Source: Eleusine coracana subsp. coracana (Eukaryota > Streptophyta > Magnoliopsida > Poales > Poaceae). From it: DNA of 64,000 bases. A program made the position numbers and the translations under genes. The DNA lies in assembly GCA_032690845.1 (NCBI GenBank), contig CM064426.1:74698403-74762402 (forward strand). Direction: 5' to 3'. The notes beneath the pieces are model-generated. The model was not told where the DNA came from. It saw only the letters and a list, made by a program, of their open reading frames with translations, and ran no database searches. Below, piece by piece: positions 1 to 13,386 of the stretch (positions within the stretch are counted from its first letter, which is position 1; every line of letters begins with the position of its first letter).

Positions 1-3000
1 CACTATAATAAAATTTAGCTATATTCTAAGCTTCAAATAAACAAGAGCCTTTCAAAATCAGCAATAAACACTATAACATAATCTGCTAGATAAATGCATT
101 TTTTTTTGTCATTCTGCAATGCAAACTTGCAAAGCAAAATCCACATTGTTGCTCCCAAGTCAATTTTGTTCATCTTAACAAAGATAATTATGCCCATACA
201 TGCTGGTGACTAACAGCTCAAGGGTCATATATTTGTTAAAATCTAATCCAAAGCGTAAAAAGAAAGAAAAGTAATAGAGCTGGCAACTATTCTCGTGCCT
301 TCATTTACTTCTCTGTCTCTCTTCATAGAAACTGAACCACAGGAGGCAAGATGAACGACACTGCAACAATTAATGATATTATTAGTTGTGGATGACATTG
401 AACATTAGTTAATCAACATTACATTGCAATCAGTGATGGTTAAGTCCCTGAGTACTATGTAAAAATCATAATCGTGATGGCTACATTGAAGATGATAGCA
501 GAGCATATTATAGAACTGTCAGGTTTCAGACTTTCATTTTTTTAAGTATGCTCTTTATGCATCATAATTCAAACAACCTTACTACCATGTGCTGAAAATG
601 GACAACGATTTTAGTAAAACAGTGGGTAATGACCATGAAAATAAATAAAAAATAACTGATAGGGGTTCTGGACGGCACGCCATCTGAAGTAAGATGCCAA
701 ACAATACAATGTTTCCACATCAAGAAATCTTACATACAACATTCATTCATTAAGTTTTTCATTCATGTTAGTAATTCCTCATCAGATTTGCTTCTCTCCC
801 ATTTCTCAACAAAATTATGAATGCCAAATGACTCTACCAATCAATCTAGATCGTTGCACAGAACTCCAATTGAATCCATTTTCTCCTAGGAAAAGTAATC
901 TTGCAAGAACGAAAATGGCATAACCTCAATGTACATAGCACGCAAGGAAGAAGCCAACAAATGAACTGTGTCTGCCTAGATATGAATGCGCACCCAAGAT
1001 CCTAATCTTTCTCAGGACATGCCAACTTAAAGAGAGAAATATCACCAGTTTGCAATGCAATCCAAACTCCCAAGATCCATAAGACATTCAAGGAATGAAG
1101 ATCTCATATTGATTTCTTATTTTTTAGATCATAAAAAATATGAATGGAATTGAACAAATATATATTTCTTGATCTAGTCCTGTTCTACCTCCATTCTTTT
1201 TTTTCTTATTGTTCTGACATGGAGTATATGGTGCCATATTGGCTCCAAAAAATTACTATGTCGAACGCTAGAGTACATATATATGTATGTGTTTGTATCG
1301 CTAATGATTAATACATAATCCGTATATAGTACCACTAATACCATCATATGTACTTACATTCTTTGTGTCATGAACTGAAATTCCAGTTTTGAAGTCCTAA
1401 TATTTAAGACTACCATGCCATATATTAAAAGAAAGATTCAAAAAATCTTCAATCAGGCTTTTAAATACTAATGAAGATAGCCTACATCAATTCCATATGG
1501 AGTACATAAATTTCTCATAAACAACACAATTAAAGGAAGAAAACAAAAAGGCAACTGTATTTAGGCTATTCGAACTCTCTCTCTCTATCCCTCTGTATAT
1601 GTATGTGTGTGTACCTAATTAATTGGCCACTCCCAATATTCCGCTAGGTTTTTACCCTACAAAAACCAGGTACATGGACAGATCTAAGAGTGGCACATGA
1701 GTCAAGTGCATGGTGGAAGTACAAGTTGATGGAGTCATGTGAAATAATTTGATGGTAGATTTTGTAACAATACTTTGTAGACATGAAGTACTTTTTTTTA
1801 GACGTGAAATTCTTGGGTTTTGGTGTGCACGTGAATGTGAGTTTTACTTTGTGATTTCAATATGTTACATGTTTTTCCTCAATGGTGCGTATGATTTGGG
1901 AATCACCTAGCCACTAGTATAAATATGGTCATTAATGACATTATCAAATCACCTAGCCTTTGATAGTGTTTTACACAACTAAAATAACAAAGCCCAACAT
2001 AAAAAAAATGCACCTCACCCCATTCTAAACTACTAAATCACTAACGTCGAAACATTATGGACTTATACTGGAGAATTTCTCTTATAAGACTCTATCATGG
2101 AAAACATACCTTGTCTTAATGAAATCACAATGAACATAACCATATCTTATCGTATTGTTAGTATAGTCTAGAATGGATGTTTATCTCTATGTTTTTTTTT
2201 ACCATCTTGTGTTGAAAATAACCACCTTGTGTCCTGTTGGATGTTGAGAGATTCCACTAAGTGCTAGATTTCACTGGTCTGATAGCAGAAAGTAGGTTAA
2301 CGTAGTACCATCATTTACGATAGAATCACCAAGTAAAGCAGAATGCAATTTGCTACAATTTCCTACATCCACACAATTTTGCTACAATTTTCTGCTTAAT
2401 AAATATTAGCCTAATCCAACAAATAGGTCTTGATACTTATAAGTTATAAACACCAGGATTGTTAAACATTCCTTTTCTATGAGTAGGGCTTTATGCCTCT
2501 CTAAATAGGAGGCGTATTCCACAGAGGGACTGGGCAACGAAGAAAAGGGAGGTTTGCCTCTCCAAATAAAAGGTGCACTCCAAATATATACTCTATCGGC
2601 ATAGAAGTGTCCTGAAGCTGAAAGTATACTCTATGGACATAAAAGCTACGATTTTCTGATACAGGTACACAGATAAGGCAATACGGGTGATACATCGATA
2701 CACCGGTTGCAAAAAAAGAATATATGCCGATACATTAAGTATATGTAAATATATACTTGGAATGTACTAAATTATGGCAAATAGATTGAGAAAAAAAATA
2801 TCAAAATACATAATATCAACTTCTTTGGCACCAGTAAAGATACAACTTTAGTACAAGGTCCTGTGGCTACAAGCACTAGCCCGAGCATGCCACGAAGGCG
2901 TGAGGTGGAGGCTTTGGCTCCGAGGGCGTATCAATGCATCCCACCATATCAAATACGGATACGGCTGGGCGTGTATCGGAATTTCAGAGCATATAAGTCT

Positions 3001-5085
3001 TTAGAAAACAATACTCATTCCATTCTGAAATATTGTTATCATTAACTTTTTTAGTTATCTTTGATTATTTGTTTTATTCAAAAAAATTAAAAATTAAGTA
3101 TATATTTTTTCATATTTGTTTTATCACTAGACAAAATTTAATCATAACATATAAGTTTTCATATTTTGAACAAATATTTTAAGTAAGATAGATGGCCCAA
3201 CATATATAAATATAAGTCAAGGGTAACAACAATTTTGGAATAGAGTAGTATTCTTTATAACTCTATGGGCTAGCTAATGTAATATTTGTTCTCTTGAAGA
3301 TACTGCACTGCGAGCTGATGAAGAATTGGACGCACATAGCACAGATTCGAGATGCTAAAGGGTTAATGGTAATAGCTTGTTTGGATTTTGTGCCCCATGT
3401 CACCCGTCAACACATTGGCACGCATATATTTTGGCGAGAAAATAAATCTGCCGGTGACAAAACCCGCCCTCACAGAGACACGATAATGAACTAAGCTTCA
3501 TTTGTCATGTATGCGGGTGTGGGGGCCTCAACAACATACAAAAATCGGTCCAAATGAATACCAAAATTAGGCACCACATCTATGATTTTTTTTAAAATAG
3601 AAATATATTACGAATATTCCAGCCGCTGTATCGTTAGATACATGAAGCTGCTCATTATTACATAGTTCAGTACAAGTTTTGAAATCACCACGGAATGATA
3701 AACACAAAGTTTGGATCCATCAACTAAAAAAGCACTAATAAGTAATTCTGTTGCTGAACCGTCATCCATTGCTAGCGAAGATATTCATGGTTGTAATTCA
3801 ATTGCTCTCTATGCTATCTTCAGCAAATGGCGATCCTCCCCCTTCTATAGTAGGGACCAAAAACGAGTCCAATAAGTCCCCCTGAAAAGTACCTGCAGAT
3901 ACAATGTACACATAATTTGTCAAACACCACCTCGTTACGATATAGCCATATTGCCCAATACATACTTGCTAATCCACTTCAAATAAGTCTCTTTCTTTTC
4001 AAATCCGTGACCCCTAACCAATCAGAAAACATATGTTAAAAGTCTCTAGGGAGGGTAATGTTGAAAGAAACATGAAAGACCCGCCAAACAAACTTAGCTA
4101 GCGGACAGGCAGAGATTTGAATGTGACTTTCTTACTGGGTCTAATTATTTCTTTAATTAATTGAAAAATAAGAAACTTCAAGCACTTTCGTGTGTCAATT
4201 AACGTGGTCCAGTTGATTAACTTAAACCACACCTTCTGACGCAGCTGGATCCATCCATGACAGCATCGCACCACCACCATCTAAAGCAGCCAATGCCCAG
4301 TGACCTCCCTGGCCGATGACAACGTCGTTCTTGCTGCTTCCTGGCCAATGACCTCTCCCTCAGACCTTGACAAGCTCGGCTAACGTGGCTGCTGCAAATC
4401 TTCTGAACTTTTTGTTAATTTTCAGCTACCCGAGAATTGGTATTAAGTGTTTTGTTAGATAAAAGGCTTGAGAAAAAAGAGTTTTACGCTGGGGTTGCCA
4501 GCTTAATTACCATGTAGCCCCTGAGATTTTACTGGTCTTTCTTTTGCGTGTTATGTTTTACGTTTTTTTCTCCATCAATTTATTATCACAAAGTGGGGGT
4601 GATTGTTTATCAGAAATTCGATGTGTATAAGTATCAACCAGATGGATTGTGATGAACAGATAAATGCATCTGGACGTACATCGAGGGCAAACTCTCTGGC
4701 AGCCGCTATAATATTTGAGCCCCTCGACAAATATACGTCCTTAATATACGGCTGGAGTGTATCGGATTCGGCGGCACGTCTAAGAATACTCATTAAAATT
4801 TTTGTTAAGGCCCTGTCGACATTACGGATTCTGGAATATATTTGAGCTTCCAGATCACAGATGATTGCAAGTGCGTTACAACGCAAATTGCCGGTCGCAG
4901 CCAGCCTCAGGAATGGGATTCCAGACTGGCCGAATCGAAAAAACAAGCCGGCAACGGTCGTGCATGTGCGCGGGGCCCACCTCCGGCGCATCGCGCCATC
5001 GCAGCCCCAGCGAGGTCCAGCGGTTTTAGAGAGAGAAAACAGAGAGAACCGTTGCAGCGAAATTATTGTATGAGAGCTGTTTCCA
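1..5085. other. AT-rich intergenic DNA, no gene recognised
   Basis: I find no convincing coding exon, RNA gene or element with defined ends here. All open frames are short, AT-rich and lack recognisable motifs. Around 2640-3000 short GATAC/CGATAC-type words recur, which suggests an old repeat, but I could not define its borders. From about 4850 the base composition turns GC-rich, which fits the 5' flank of the arabinogalactan peptide gene that follows. Confidence 0.5.
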
Positions 5086-5094
5086 TTTTATAAG
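5086..5094 (+). promoter_or_regulatory. TATA box of the arabinogalactan peptide gene
   Basis: TTTTATAAG lies about 100 bp upstream of the ATG at 5192. This is a usual distance for a plant gene with a short 5' leader. The assignment rests on position and consensus only. Confidence 0.45.
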
Positions 5095-5191
5095 GGGGTC
5101 AGAGGGGGGAGAACGGCACATGCGTACAAGCAGAGAGATAGGCATCCTTTGGCCACAGAGATTGCTGGGCATCTTCTCTTCTCCATCCGCC

Positions 5192-5508
5192 ATGGCAGCA
5201 AGGACTCTCTCTGGTCTCATGGTCGCGGCGGCGCTCGTCTTCGCAATCGTCATGCCGGCCGTCGCCTCCGCGCAGGCCCCCGCGCCGGCGCCCACCAGCG
5301 ACGGTGAGTCATCTATCCTTACATTGCAGGACGCAAGCCTTTTCTTCTGAACTCTTTTCCCCCAAATTCTGATCTGTTTGTTGCTTGCATTGCAATCACA
5401 GGAACGTCCGTTGACCAGTGCATCGCGTACCTGCTGATGATCGTGGCGCTCGTGCTCACCTACGTCATCCACCCGCTTGACGCATCCTCCCCATACAAGC
5501 TCTTCTGA
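5192..5508 (+). CDS. Arabinogalactan peptide (AGP16/20/22/41 type)
   Basis: Two exons, 5192-5303 and 5402-5508, joined across a 98-bp GT-AG intron, give 72 residues. Residues 1 to about 27 form a hydrophobic signal peptide ending near ASA. A very short mature part follows, with alternating Ala-Pro (QAPAPAPTSDG) of the kind that is hydroxylated and arabinogalactosylated. The rest is a C-terminal GPI-anchor signal with a hydrophobic run (YLLMIVALVLTYVI) and a short polar end. This signal / AP motif / GPI-signal plan, at about 60-75 residues, is the known AG-peptide family (DUF1070). The mature product would be a 10-13 residue glycopeptide anchored to the outer plasma membrane. The start has a good plant context (GCCATGG). 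The intron falls in the Gly codon near the predicted cleavage site. Family assignment is firm; the exact biological role is unknown. Confidence 0.93.
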
Positions 5509-6536
5509 GGAAAACTCTTCTTCAGACGTCTTGTTCTTAGTTCTTCTTCCTTTTGATAGGCTAGGGGATTCATCGATTATTTGAGGCATTGGAGGTGTGA
5601 GATTCAATCTGCATTCATTTGTTGCTTGAATTCTATTGGGTTTTGCATGTGTATAATATTGTTACCTTCATGTTTGTACATGTTGTTAATTTCGTTCTCT
5701 TGTCAGAATTCAGATGCATTCCAATTCTTACAAACTACAGTGGAGATTTCTTGTGCTTGTTTGCTTGCCACAACAGATTTCTGCTGTTCGTTGATGTTTG
5801 CATATACTAGTCAACACCACAGTTAATTTTAACCATCCAACGGTTAAACACCCAACTAAAAACGATCAAATAGTTAAAAATCTGAAATGCACTACAGAGA
5901 AGGAATTCCTTCCGCAATAGAAATTTTTACGTATTAGCCCGACTCACTGATTCGATACCTTGGGCAGCCAAAAGCTTTTTTCCTCTACATTTCACATAAA
6001 TCTCTTTGCATAGCCTTTTGGAAGCGCTGGCCCATAAAATCAATTGATGATAGTCTTCAAACACGAGTACATGAAGAGGAATTGAAATTAGTGTGATTAA
6101 ACACGAGAGCGCAAACAAAGGGGTGAGTGTATTGCTTTCAATTGCTGGTATTTGGGCTCAAATTTGTTGGGCAGCAACATGGATTGAGCTTGAAATCATC
6201 CTAACTGCTCGGGAGCCATTCAGCAACATACTCACGAGTCACGAGAGCAGCTGCACTCTGAACGTAAACGACACTGTTGTAAGAATGAAGCACGTCACAT
6301 ACACATACCGAGGTAAACAAGAGGCCACCGAAATAAAAGAAGTTTGAAAGCTTAGTTTGCCAACCTCCATTTATTCTCTCTTCACACCAAACTAATGCAT
6401 ATGTTCATAAGATGCACGATGATTACGAACATACCATCCACCTAAACTTTAGCTGCTATTACAATACCAGAAACTCCATCACTGTAGAGTAACAGAGGCT
6501 GAACAATTATGATTATAGACTTTAAAAGCATCCGAG
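5509..6536. other. 3' flanks of two convergent genes
   Basis: This stretch holds the 3' untranslated region of the arabinogalactan peptide gene (+) and that of the E2 gene (-). I recognise no further coding or repeat feature. Confidence 0.5.
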
Positions 6537-9500
6537 CTAACCCATTGCGTACTTCTGGGTCCAGCTCCTCGCAGTTGTCTCATACTTGCTACGGTCCACC
6601 TTGTACATGTGAGCTATCTCTGGAACCAGTGGATCATCTGGGTTTGGATCAGTCAACAGTGAGCAGATTGACAGGAGGACCTAAAACAAAATAAAATTGT
6701 AACAATTAGAAGCACTGGAATATGTAATTGCACTTGTATGTGCTGTAATTAACATGAAATTACAATACATTCACCCAGTTTCACAGGAATACTGTTATGG
6801 AATCCCAGCTTAGCACATCTCAACTAATTTGACAACTATTCCATAATCTAAATAAAATCTACATAGTTGAACAAAATTGCTTCTAGAATCTGTAACCAAT
6901 GGAAAGGGAAAAGACTATCCTTCCATACTGTCCATAAATATAATAATACTGTTTGTTCCAAAGTTTCAGAATCCTTGGATCTTCGTACCATGTGCAAGGC
7001 TGCTAAACCCAAGAAACACACATTAACTAATGCAATTGTTAACAATGGCAGGGAAAAGACTACCCTCCCATATTTTACTTGCAATGGTACAGAACAAAAT
7101 GTTAATTTTCAACACGAGACCAGGAATACATTGTATGCAAGTTATTACAAAAAAGAATAATTTACTAAAGCTCCGTTTGGATGTCGGAATTGGAAGGGTA
7201 GAATTGAATTGACATCCAATACCAAATCCGTGTAGAATTAGAATTGAGCACCAATTCAATGTTTTTGTTTGGTTATCAAAGGAATTTGTTGGAAATAGAA
7301 ATCAGATCAAATCAATTCCATTTGATGTTTGGCTACAAAATCTGAAGAATTGGAAATCGGAAGGGAGGAAGGTCTTAAAAAATATCTAGCTATTAGCTAT
7401 GGTACACATTATCAACCATGGCCACAAGATCCACATTATTTCATCACACAAAAACATTTTTGTAATATAATAATCAGAATTCAACTTATTATTTGGGATT
7501 CCAGGGAACACACTATTAGAAAGGCTTAGCTCAAGCTTATAACGCCATATCCAGTCTATAGAAGACGTTCGATTGTACCCTCTGAGGGAGCCAAGGAGCA
7601 CGACTGGCCAAAGCTTGGCTTGGCCCCAAACTGGGATAGAGTTGAGCCAACCTTTGCTCCATCAAACTAAGCTCGCTCATTGAGCGCACAAACCAATTCT
7701 TAGGAAGGACTAAGAAATTGTAGACTTTAGAAACTATTGTTTTCAGTAGCTTCTAATCATATTGCTTTGATACAAGAAAATAAAAGAATAGCAAATATAA
7801 CTTTGTAGATATAAATTCAAAAGGCAATGGAACTCTTCATTTGTGTATTCAAAATATATTTCAGAACCTAGTATGATTAAATTGAGGTCAACTAACCTTG
7901 GAAACAGTTAATGCCGGGCTCCACTGTTCCTTCAGGATATCAAGGCAGATGCTTCCATTGTTATTGATATTTGGATGGAAAACTTTTGTCTTAAAAGCAA
8001 CCTGCAAATTCAGGAAAAAAAAACATGATACATGTTTTTCCAATATCCAAAAAGTACTAACAAATAAAAAATATACCCTATACTAGGCTATAATTCATCA
8101 GTTAAAGTTCAAAGAAGTCATTGCAGACTGATCATACAATAGTGTCTCAAACCAAGACACAAATGGAAACAAAGCCAGCAAAGATGACTTCAAAATCACC
8201 ATTGAGAACATCAAATCAAGTTGCCTATTGCAACATCAGTTTTCTTGGTCATTCAATTTAAATTTAATTTTCATATCTTCCAAAGTGAAAAACTGAAGAA
8301 TAATTATCTCCAGTGAGCAGATCAGTCAAAGAGAAACATAGAAGAAACGGATACACATTTCATATCACAGGTGCCCACTGGTAGCATATACAATGAGAAA
8401 GATGCAATTGAGAATTTCTTACTAAGTTAGCACAACTCCAAGAATTTTTAAGTAATTTATGTACCGTCCACAAGTGAAAGGACTTTTTCTTTCTAAAACA
8501 CAAGAGATGTCTTCCAATCCATTAAGAGGAGAAACAAAGTACAAGTAAGGCGGCCACTAAGATCCCTTTCCAAGAACAAACTAAAGAAAAAGATAAAAAA
8601 TAAAGTTTGGCAAAATGATTAATACAAAATAAAATGATCAATTAAAGAAAAGAGTTTGAGTCACGAGGCTCGATAATGACCAATGGGTTAGGATCAGAGG
8701 AAGCTTAGTTTGGATGATGGAATATTCGCGGCTCATTGATATTCCTGGTATAGTAGATGCTATCACACATACAGTCATACTCAATTCGATGGAATTGTTT
8801 GATCTTAAAGGGGATCTTCTATAATTTCGCACATAAGGGGCACCATACCAGCACTAACGAAAAAGCTGTTCTAAGGATCCTATTACCGAAATCGCTTCAG
8901 GTACACCTGTCACAATTTTGACTGCCCAATAACCAATTTGATCACAAGGTAAAGAATAACCAGTTACACCCGTGTCTTTCATTTCCATTTCCACAAGAAA
9001 ACACATACTACAACTCACACCTACTCGAATTAGCACATGCATCATTGACAAAAACAAAAAATTTACTAGCAGACTTCATCTGGATTAGGAGTCCATACTG
9101 AGGGACCCGGTGAAAAGACTTCTGAGAGGAGCAAAAACCATGCATAGCAGGCCAGGGCCACTGGATTTTATATATTGATCCTCTTAGGACTGGTTACCAA
9201 CATACAAGGTACAACAGTTTTGTACAGCTGGAAGTATAGCTGGCTAAAGAAAAAAAACCCTAGCTAATAAAAGAGTGAAGCAGTTAAGTAATCCTAGCTA
9301 CTAAAAGCTATGCGCTAACAAAGGTAAACAAAATAAGGCTCCAAGTACTAAAATTCTAAAAAGCCAATAGCCTCATGACAAAATATAAATAAATTCATAA
9401 CATTTAAACTATGATAGAGTTTCAATCAAGTCTGCTCATTTTTAATTGCCTCATTACTGCATCCTAATAGACTACAACATGAATAGGATCTCTAAGTTTC

Positions 9501-12470
9501 TATTTCTAGTGGGACTTAAATAGTTAACGTCATTCTTTTCTAAGCTTCTATTTCTTTACATTTTCTCCTAAACACAATCCAGATTTTTTTTATGTTATCT
9601 TCATTATCACCACCGGGTAGGGCCTAGTTGCTAGTGTCACATGGTTTGTCAATTGGGTTGGGACACCCCTCAACCAGGAGAACATAATTATGCCAACATC
9701 CATTTGTCACAAAGAATAGAGTTTAGAAGAAAGAGGTGTCCATAGAGGAGTCCGACTTAGAAGAGGTGAACAGCAGCAGACCCAGATTTGAAAATCACTG
9801 GTATTGTGGTGGGATGGGGATGGCCTGGATAGAAAGAACATGATAGGGGTGGAGAACAACTGCATATCATTGCTGTGGCATCAGGATCAGGGTGGATTGG
9901 TAGGCTTTGTGGGATTTGTGGGTTCTATAAATGTTGGTCAGTAGGTAGTGCACAGCTGTATCTGTTATTCTGTTCTCCAGTTTAACACATCATATTTCAT
10001 ATTATGAGAGGAAATCCCATAACTTATATCATGCCAATATTATCACTGTTTTCAGTTGGATATTGAGTTTAAACCAGCCAGCTACCATTCATGCAATCAT
10101 TTGACATTTTCCTCAGCATAAATTTCATTAGTATCTATTTCCATTCATATGTAAAAACAATATTATGATACATTGGCCATCTGACAGCAGTGTGAACTGT
10201 GAAGTGCCCAAGTTTTTTATGAACGCAGTTATAAACGGATCCACATTTTTAAAAACAAGTTGATAACAAACCCCTGTTCCAGCAAATGGGGGCAACTAGA
10301 AAAAATAGAGAAAGAAGCCAAATGTGAAGAAGGAAAAAAAAAGGTAAATTAACTCTATTCTTTTGCACAAGTATTAAAAAGTATATAAATAGCATGCTTT
10401 GGACATTCAACAAAATTTGCACTTGTGCAAACTGTTGTAACATTATAGTACCTTAGGTGGCTTGAATGGATAATCCGGAGGGAAGTGGATGGAAACCAGA
10501 AACACGCCACCTGCAAAGGGACTGTCTGAAGGGCCCATAATAGTTGCTTGCCAATGGAACATATCTTCTCCCACGGGACCTGCAAGTGCAACAATTAAAG
10601 CATCACAATTAAACATCACAAGCATGTATTCATAGACAAACTGACAAAGTATATGACTCGCCTACATATTATCTAACAGCTAAGTGAAATGATATTACAT
10701 CAACAGCACTCATCTAGTCCTCAAGCTTCCCCGCGCCCATCTCAACAAACAAAGCATTTGTTCTTCGACCAATAGTTTTAGTGTTGAATTCAGCTGACTG
10801 AGTTGGCTATCGGTACTCATTCCAAGACTTCAAGATGCCTTTATATATGTGCATTGAATTTGAATATTTAAGTTGCAGTGGCAAATGCATATTCCGCCGA
10901 GGTTAGCCAACAATAAGACAGGTTCGAGAAACAAATCCAAAATCAAGCCTGTTTTTTGTCTAAACTAAACTAAATGAAAAACTTCACATAAAAAAACTAC
11001 ATGAAAAACAAGTTTTCTGGAAATACAGCAGTCCATGCCTATGATTAATACATTCGCTTGTTCAATCTAAATTATTTTATAAGATTTGTTGTAAAAGTTT
11101 AGAAGTATATCCAATTTATACAATATAATATACTTGCATAAGACAGAATCACAGAAGTACACTATCCTCTGGTATTACTAGGGCAATATGTGGCACCGCA
11201 CGAAGCGCAGGAATACCACTAACTTGCAGGAAACAGTTCAATTCCTTATTTTGAATTCCAAACAGGGCTCATGTGACATAGTCCGACTTATTATGCGGCT
11301 TTAGAGGTACTTAAATAATCACTCTCAGATAAAGAACGTAGATGATGATAAGAATTTATATTAGACTTTGGCTCTATGTACCTAATAAAGCATAAGGGTG
11401 GAAATTAGAAAAAAAAAACATTAGGTCGCAGATACATTTAGCAATCAAACGATTTAGCAATAATTAACATCCTTCGATGCTACTGTTTTCTACTTTCACA
11501 TATATATATAATAATAACTTTATATAGCAAGTATAATAAATCTTGTGGGATGAGTGAAATTGGAGGGATCATCAAGCAGATAGCAAAAAGTGTAAGTTCA
11601 TACTTTGCTGCAGCAGTTACGACTTGACAAGAGCCAATTAAGGTTTGAAGCGAAGGAACAACTATGCATGGAGCATGAATTTCATTCTCAGTTGCGAAAG
11701 CTGAGAAGCAGGGTTAACATAACCGGGGTTAACCAGCCGGTTAACCCGGTTAACTGACAAACCAGTCCAGGCCGGTTATCCCGGCCGGCCGGTTAAACCC
11801 TGGTTTTGATTTAAAAACTTTTAAAATTTGAAAAAATCGTATCAGACAAAACCAATGAAACCGACCGGTTAACTGGGCTAACCGGTCGGTTACTGGTGAA
11901 ACCAACAAAAAACCGGTATATTTGAATTTAAAAATATATATTCAAAAATATATCAATGAAACTGATCTAACCGACCAGTTAACCAATCTAATCGAACAGT
12001 TAACCGGACGCCAACCATGCGTCAACTAAAACAAATTTTGTCTGGTTAACCAGCCAGTTATACCAGTTATCCGGTTAACCGGTGAACCGGGCTCAACCGG
12101 TTATACCGGCCCAAACGGTTATGTCATCCTTGCTGAGAAGTGCCCACCCCAACTTGCTTGGGACAAAAGACTTTGTTGTTGTTGTTGCGAAAGCTGAGAA
12201 GCAGCCCATCGCCAACAGAGAACATAACACAACATCAGTAACTCTAATCCTAAACCTAGATGTCATCAAATCTCCCGTACACAGATGAAGAATTAAAACT
12301 AAACAAGTAGTACAACCAACGGATCGACTATACAGGCAGCACCAACAACAAAAAGTCGATCGTAACCCGCTCGATAAACGGGGGACAGAGAAATCCTGAC
12401 CTGCGCTGCAGGAAGTAGGGGGATCCTTCTGCAGGTCCTTGAGCTCCTTCAGGATCCGCTTCGACGCCAT
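6537..12470 (-). CDS. Ubiquitin-conjugating enzyme E2 (UBC8/UbcH5 group)
   Basis: Four exons on the minus strand: 12401-12470, 10452-10579, 7897-8001 and 6537-6680. They total 447 bp, encoding exactly 148 residues, the standard length of this E2 class. The protein starts MASKRILKELKDLQKDPP and ends QKYAMG, both hallmarks of the plant UBC8-11/28-30 and animal UbcH5 group. The HPN motif (about 75-77) and the catalytic cysteine in NGSICLDILK (about Cys85) lie together in exon 3. The enzyme takes ubiquitin from E1 as a thioester and passes it on with E3 ligases, in cytosol and nucleus. All borders are GT-AG. Introns of 1821, 2450 and 1216 bp are unusually repeat-loaded: intron 1 holds a retroelement with target duplication and intron 2 holds plastid-derived DNA. 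All key residues are present, so the gene looks functional. Confidence 0.97.
8640..8975 (-). other. Nuclear insert of plastid DNA (ndhB 3' end joined to petB piece)
   Basis: On the minus strand, about 8750-8842 translates to the C-terminal part of plastid NdhB (RNYRRSPLRSNNSIELSMTV, then VIASTIPGISM). The lower part looks like downstream ndhB sequence after a deletion. About 8868-8972 translates to an internal part of cytochrome b6, PetB (VTGYSLPCDQIGYWAVKIVT). The petB piece has substitutions: a conserved Trp is now Cys, and the frame decays after GS. In grass plastomes ndhB is in the inverted repeat and petB in the large single-copy region, so this is a mosaic of separate fragments. It lies in intron 2 of the E2 gene and is not functional. 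Confidence 0.8.
11712..12183 (+). mobile_element. Short retroelement with (TTG)n tail and 21-bp target duplication
   Basis: The same 21 bp (core GCGAAAGCTGAGAAGCAG) lies at 11691-11711 and 12184-12204 and flanks a 472-bp insert. The body is built of many degenerate AACCGGTTAACC-like words. It ends with CCCAACTTGCTTGGGAC followed by a TTG-repeat tail. A long target duplication plus a simple-repeat 3' tail is the signature of target-primed retrotransposition (a SINE or a short LINE derivative). No coding capacity is seen. It sits in intron 1 of the E2 gene. Confidence 0.75.
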
Positions 12471-12764
12471 CGCGTCGCCACTGGGCTAACGAACTGTGCC
12501 CACCACCCACGGATTCCAACCAAGGGAGACAAAACGCGCAGGAATCAGTACCCAAAATCGAAAGAAAGATGAAGAAGCAAGAGCAGGTTCAAGAGCGTTG
12601 GGCTCGAGGCCGATGGATCGATCAAGATCACCTTGGGAGAGGAGAGCAGGTCGCGGATTTCTTCTCGTCGGCAAGAGCGAGCAGGAGGCGGGGCTGCAAC
12701 TGCAACTAGGGAAGGCGGCGGGCAGAAGTGGACGGGGAAGAGGAAAGGAGGGGAAACAACCTAG

Positions 12765-13030
12765 GATGTGGGCCCATGAGTTTTCTGCGGCTCACGCGGC
12801 GCCACGAGAGTTCGTTGGGGCCCACGCAGGGGCCCACGCGACTTGGGCGGCACCTGGGCAATTTCAGCCTGATTAGCTGTGAGCTTGGACTAGGAAGCAG
12901 CGACGGGCCGGTCCACCGCCTCCTCTTCGGTCCAGCCTTCCCGCAATCTTGTACTAGTACATGGCATATTGCGACCTAAATCCCACATTGATTGGCCCAA
13001 TGGGCCAATTTTAAGTAATTTGGCCCATCA
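12765..13030 (-). promoter_or_regulatory. Promoter region of the E2 gene with GGGCC/GGCCC site II-like motifs
   Basis: Upstream of the E2 start (minus strand, ATG at 12470) there is a run of TGGGCC or GGCCCA words, near 12769, 12820, 12830, 12992, 13003 and 13020. One forms a near-palindrome TTGGCCCAATGGGCCAA. Site II elements (TGGGCY) bind TCP factors and are common in promoters of housekeeping plant genes, so the location fits. No clear TATA box is seen, which also fits this promoter class. Function is inferred from motif and position. Confidence 0.4.
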
Positions 13031-13386
13031 TTTGTTTAATGGAGCTACAACGCCACGATTCATGTAACTTCTAGCTGGATATTTGTTGGAAGTATTGATA
13101 CAGTGATTGTCTTATCGATGTAGTTCACTTCTATAGCGGGGGATTTACAGATGGTTATAATGATATAGAAACATTGAACACGTACAATCATAATTAACAG
13201 GCATCATGCGCTCATGACACTATCTTGCGTAATGCCCAACTTTTGAAAACTTTTATTCCTACATTAAGTTAAAAAGATAGTATAATCCAAATGTCGAGTA
13301 TAAGTACCATTCCTCTCTAAAAGGCTCATTATATGTCGACCAAATGTCTAGCCCTTAAATTCAAATGAGGAGTGCTACATGAATTT

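Noticed and set aside
4575..4991. 138-codon minus-strand frame upstream of the arabinogalactan peptide gene
   Set aside because: No motif, no homologue recalled, and it overlaps open frames on the other strand; composition does not favour coding.
5026..5607. 193-codon minus-strand frame across the arabinogalactan peptide gene
   Set aside because: It reads antisense through both exons and the intron of a well-supported gene.
7171..7360. CTCCGTTTGGATGTCGGAATTGG start typical of a grass MITE, in E2 intron 3
   Set aside because: No matching inverted end or target duplication could be found, so it is at most a fragment and was not listed as an element.
12496..12876. 126-codon + strand frame upstream of the E2 gene
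   Set aside because: It lies in the GC-rich promoter/leader of the minus-strand E2 gene and is rich in Arg/Gly without a motif.
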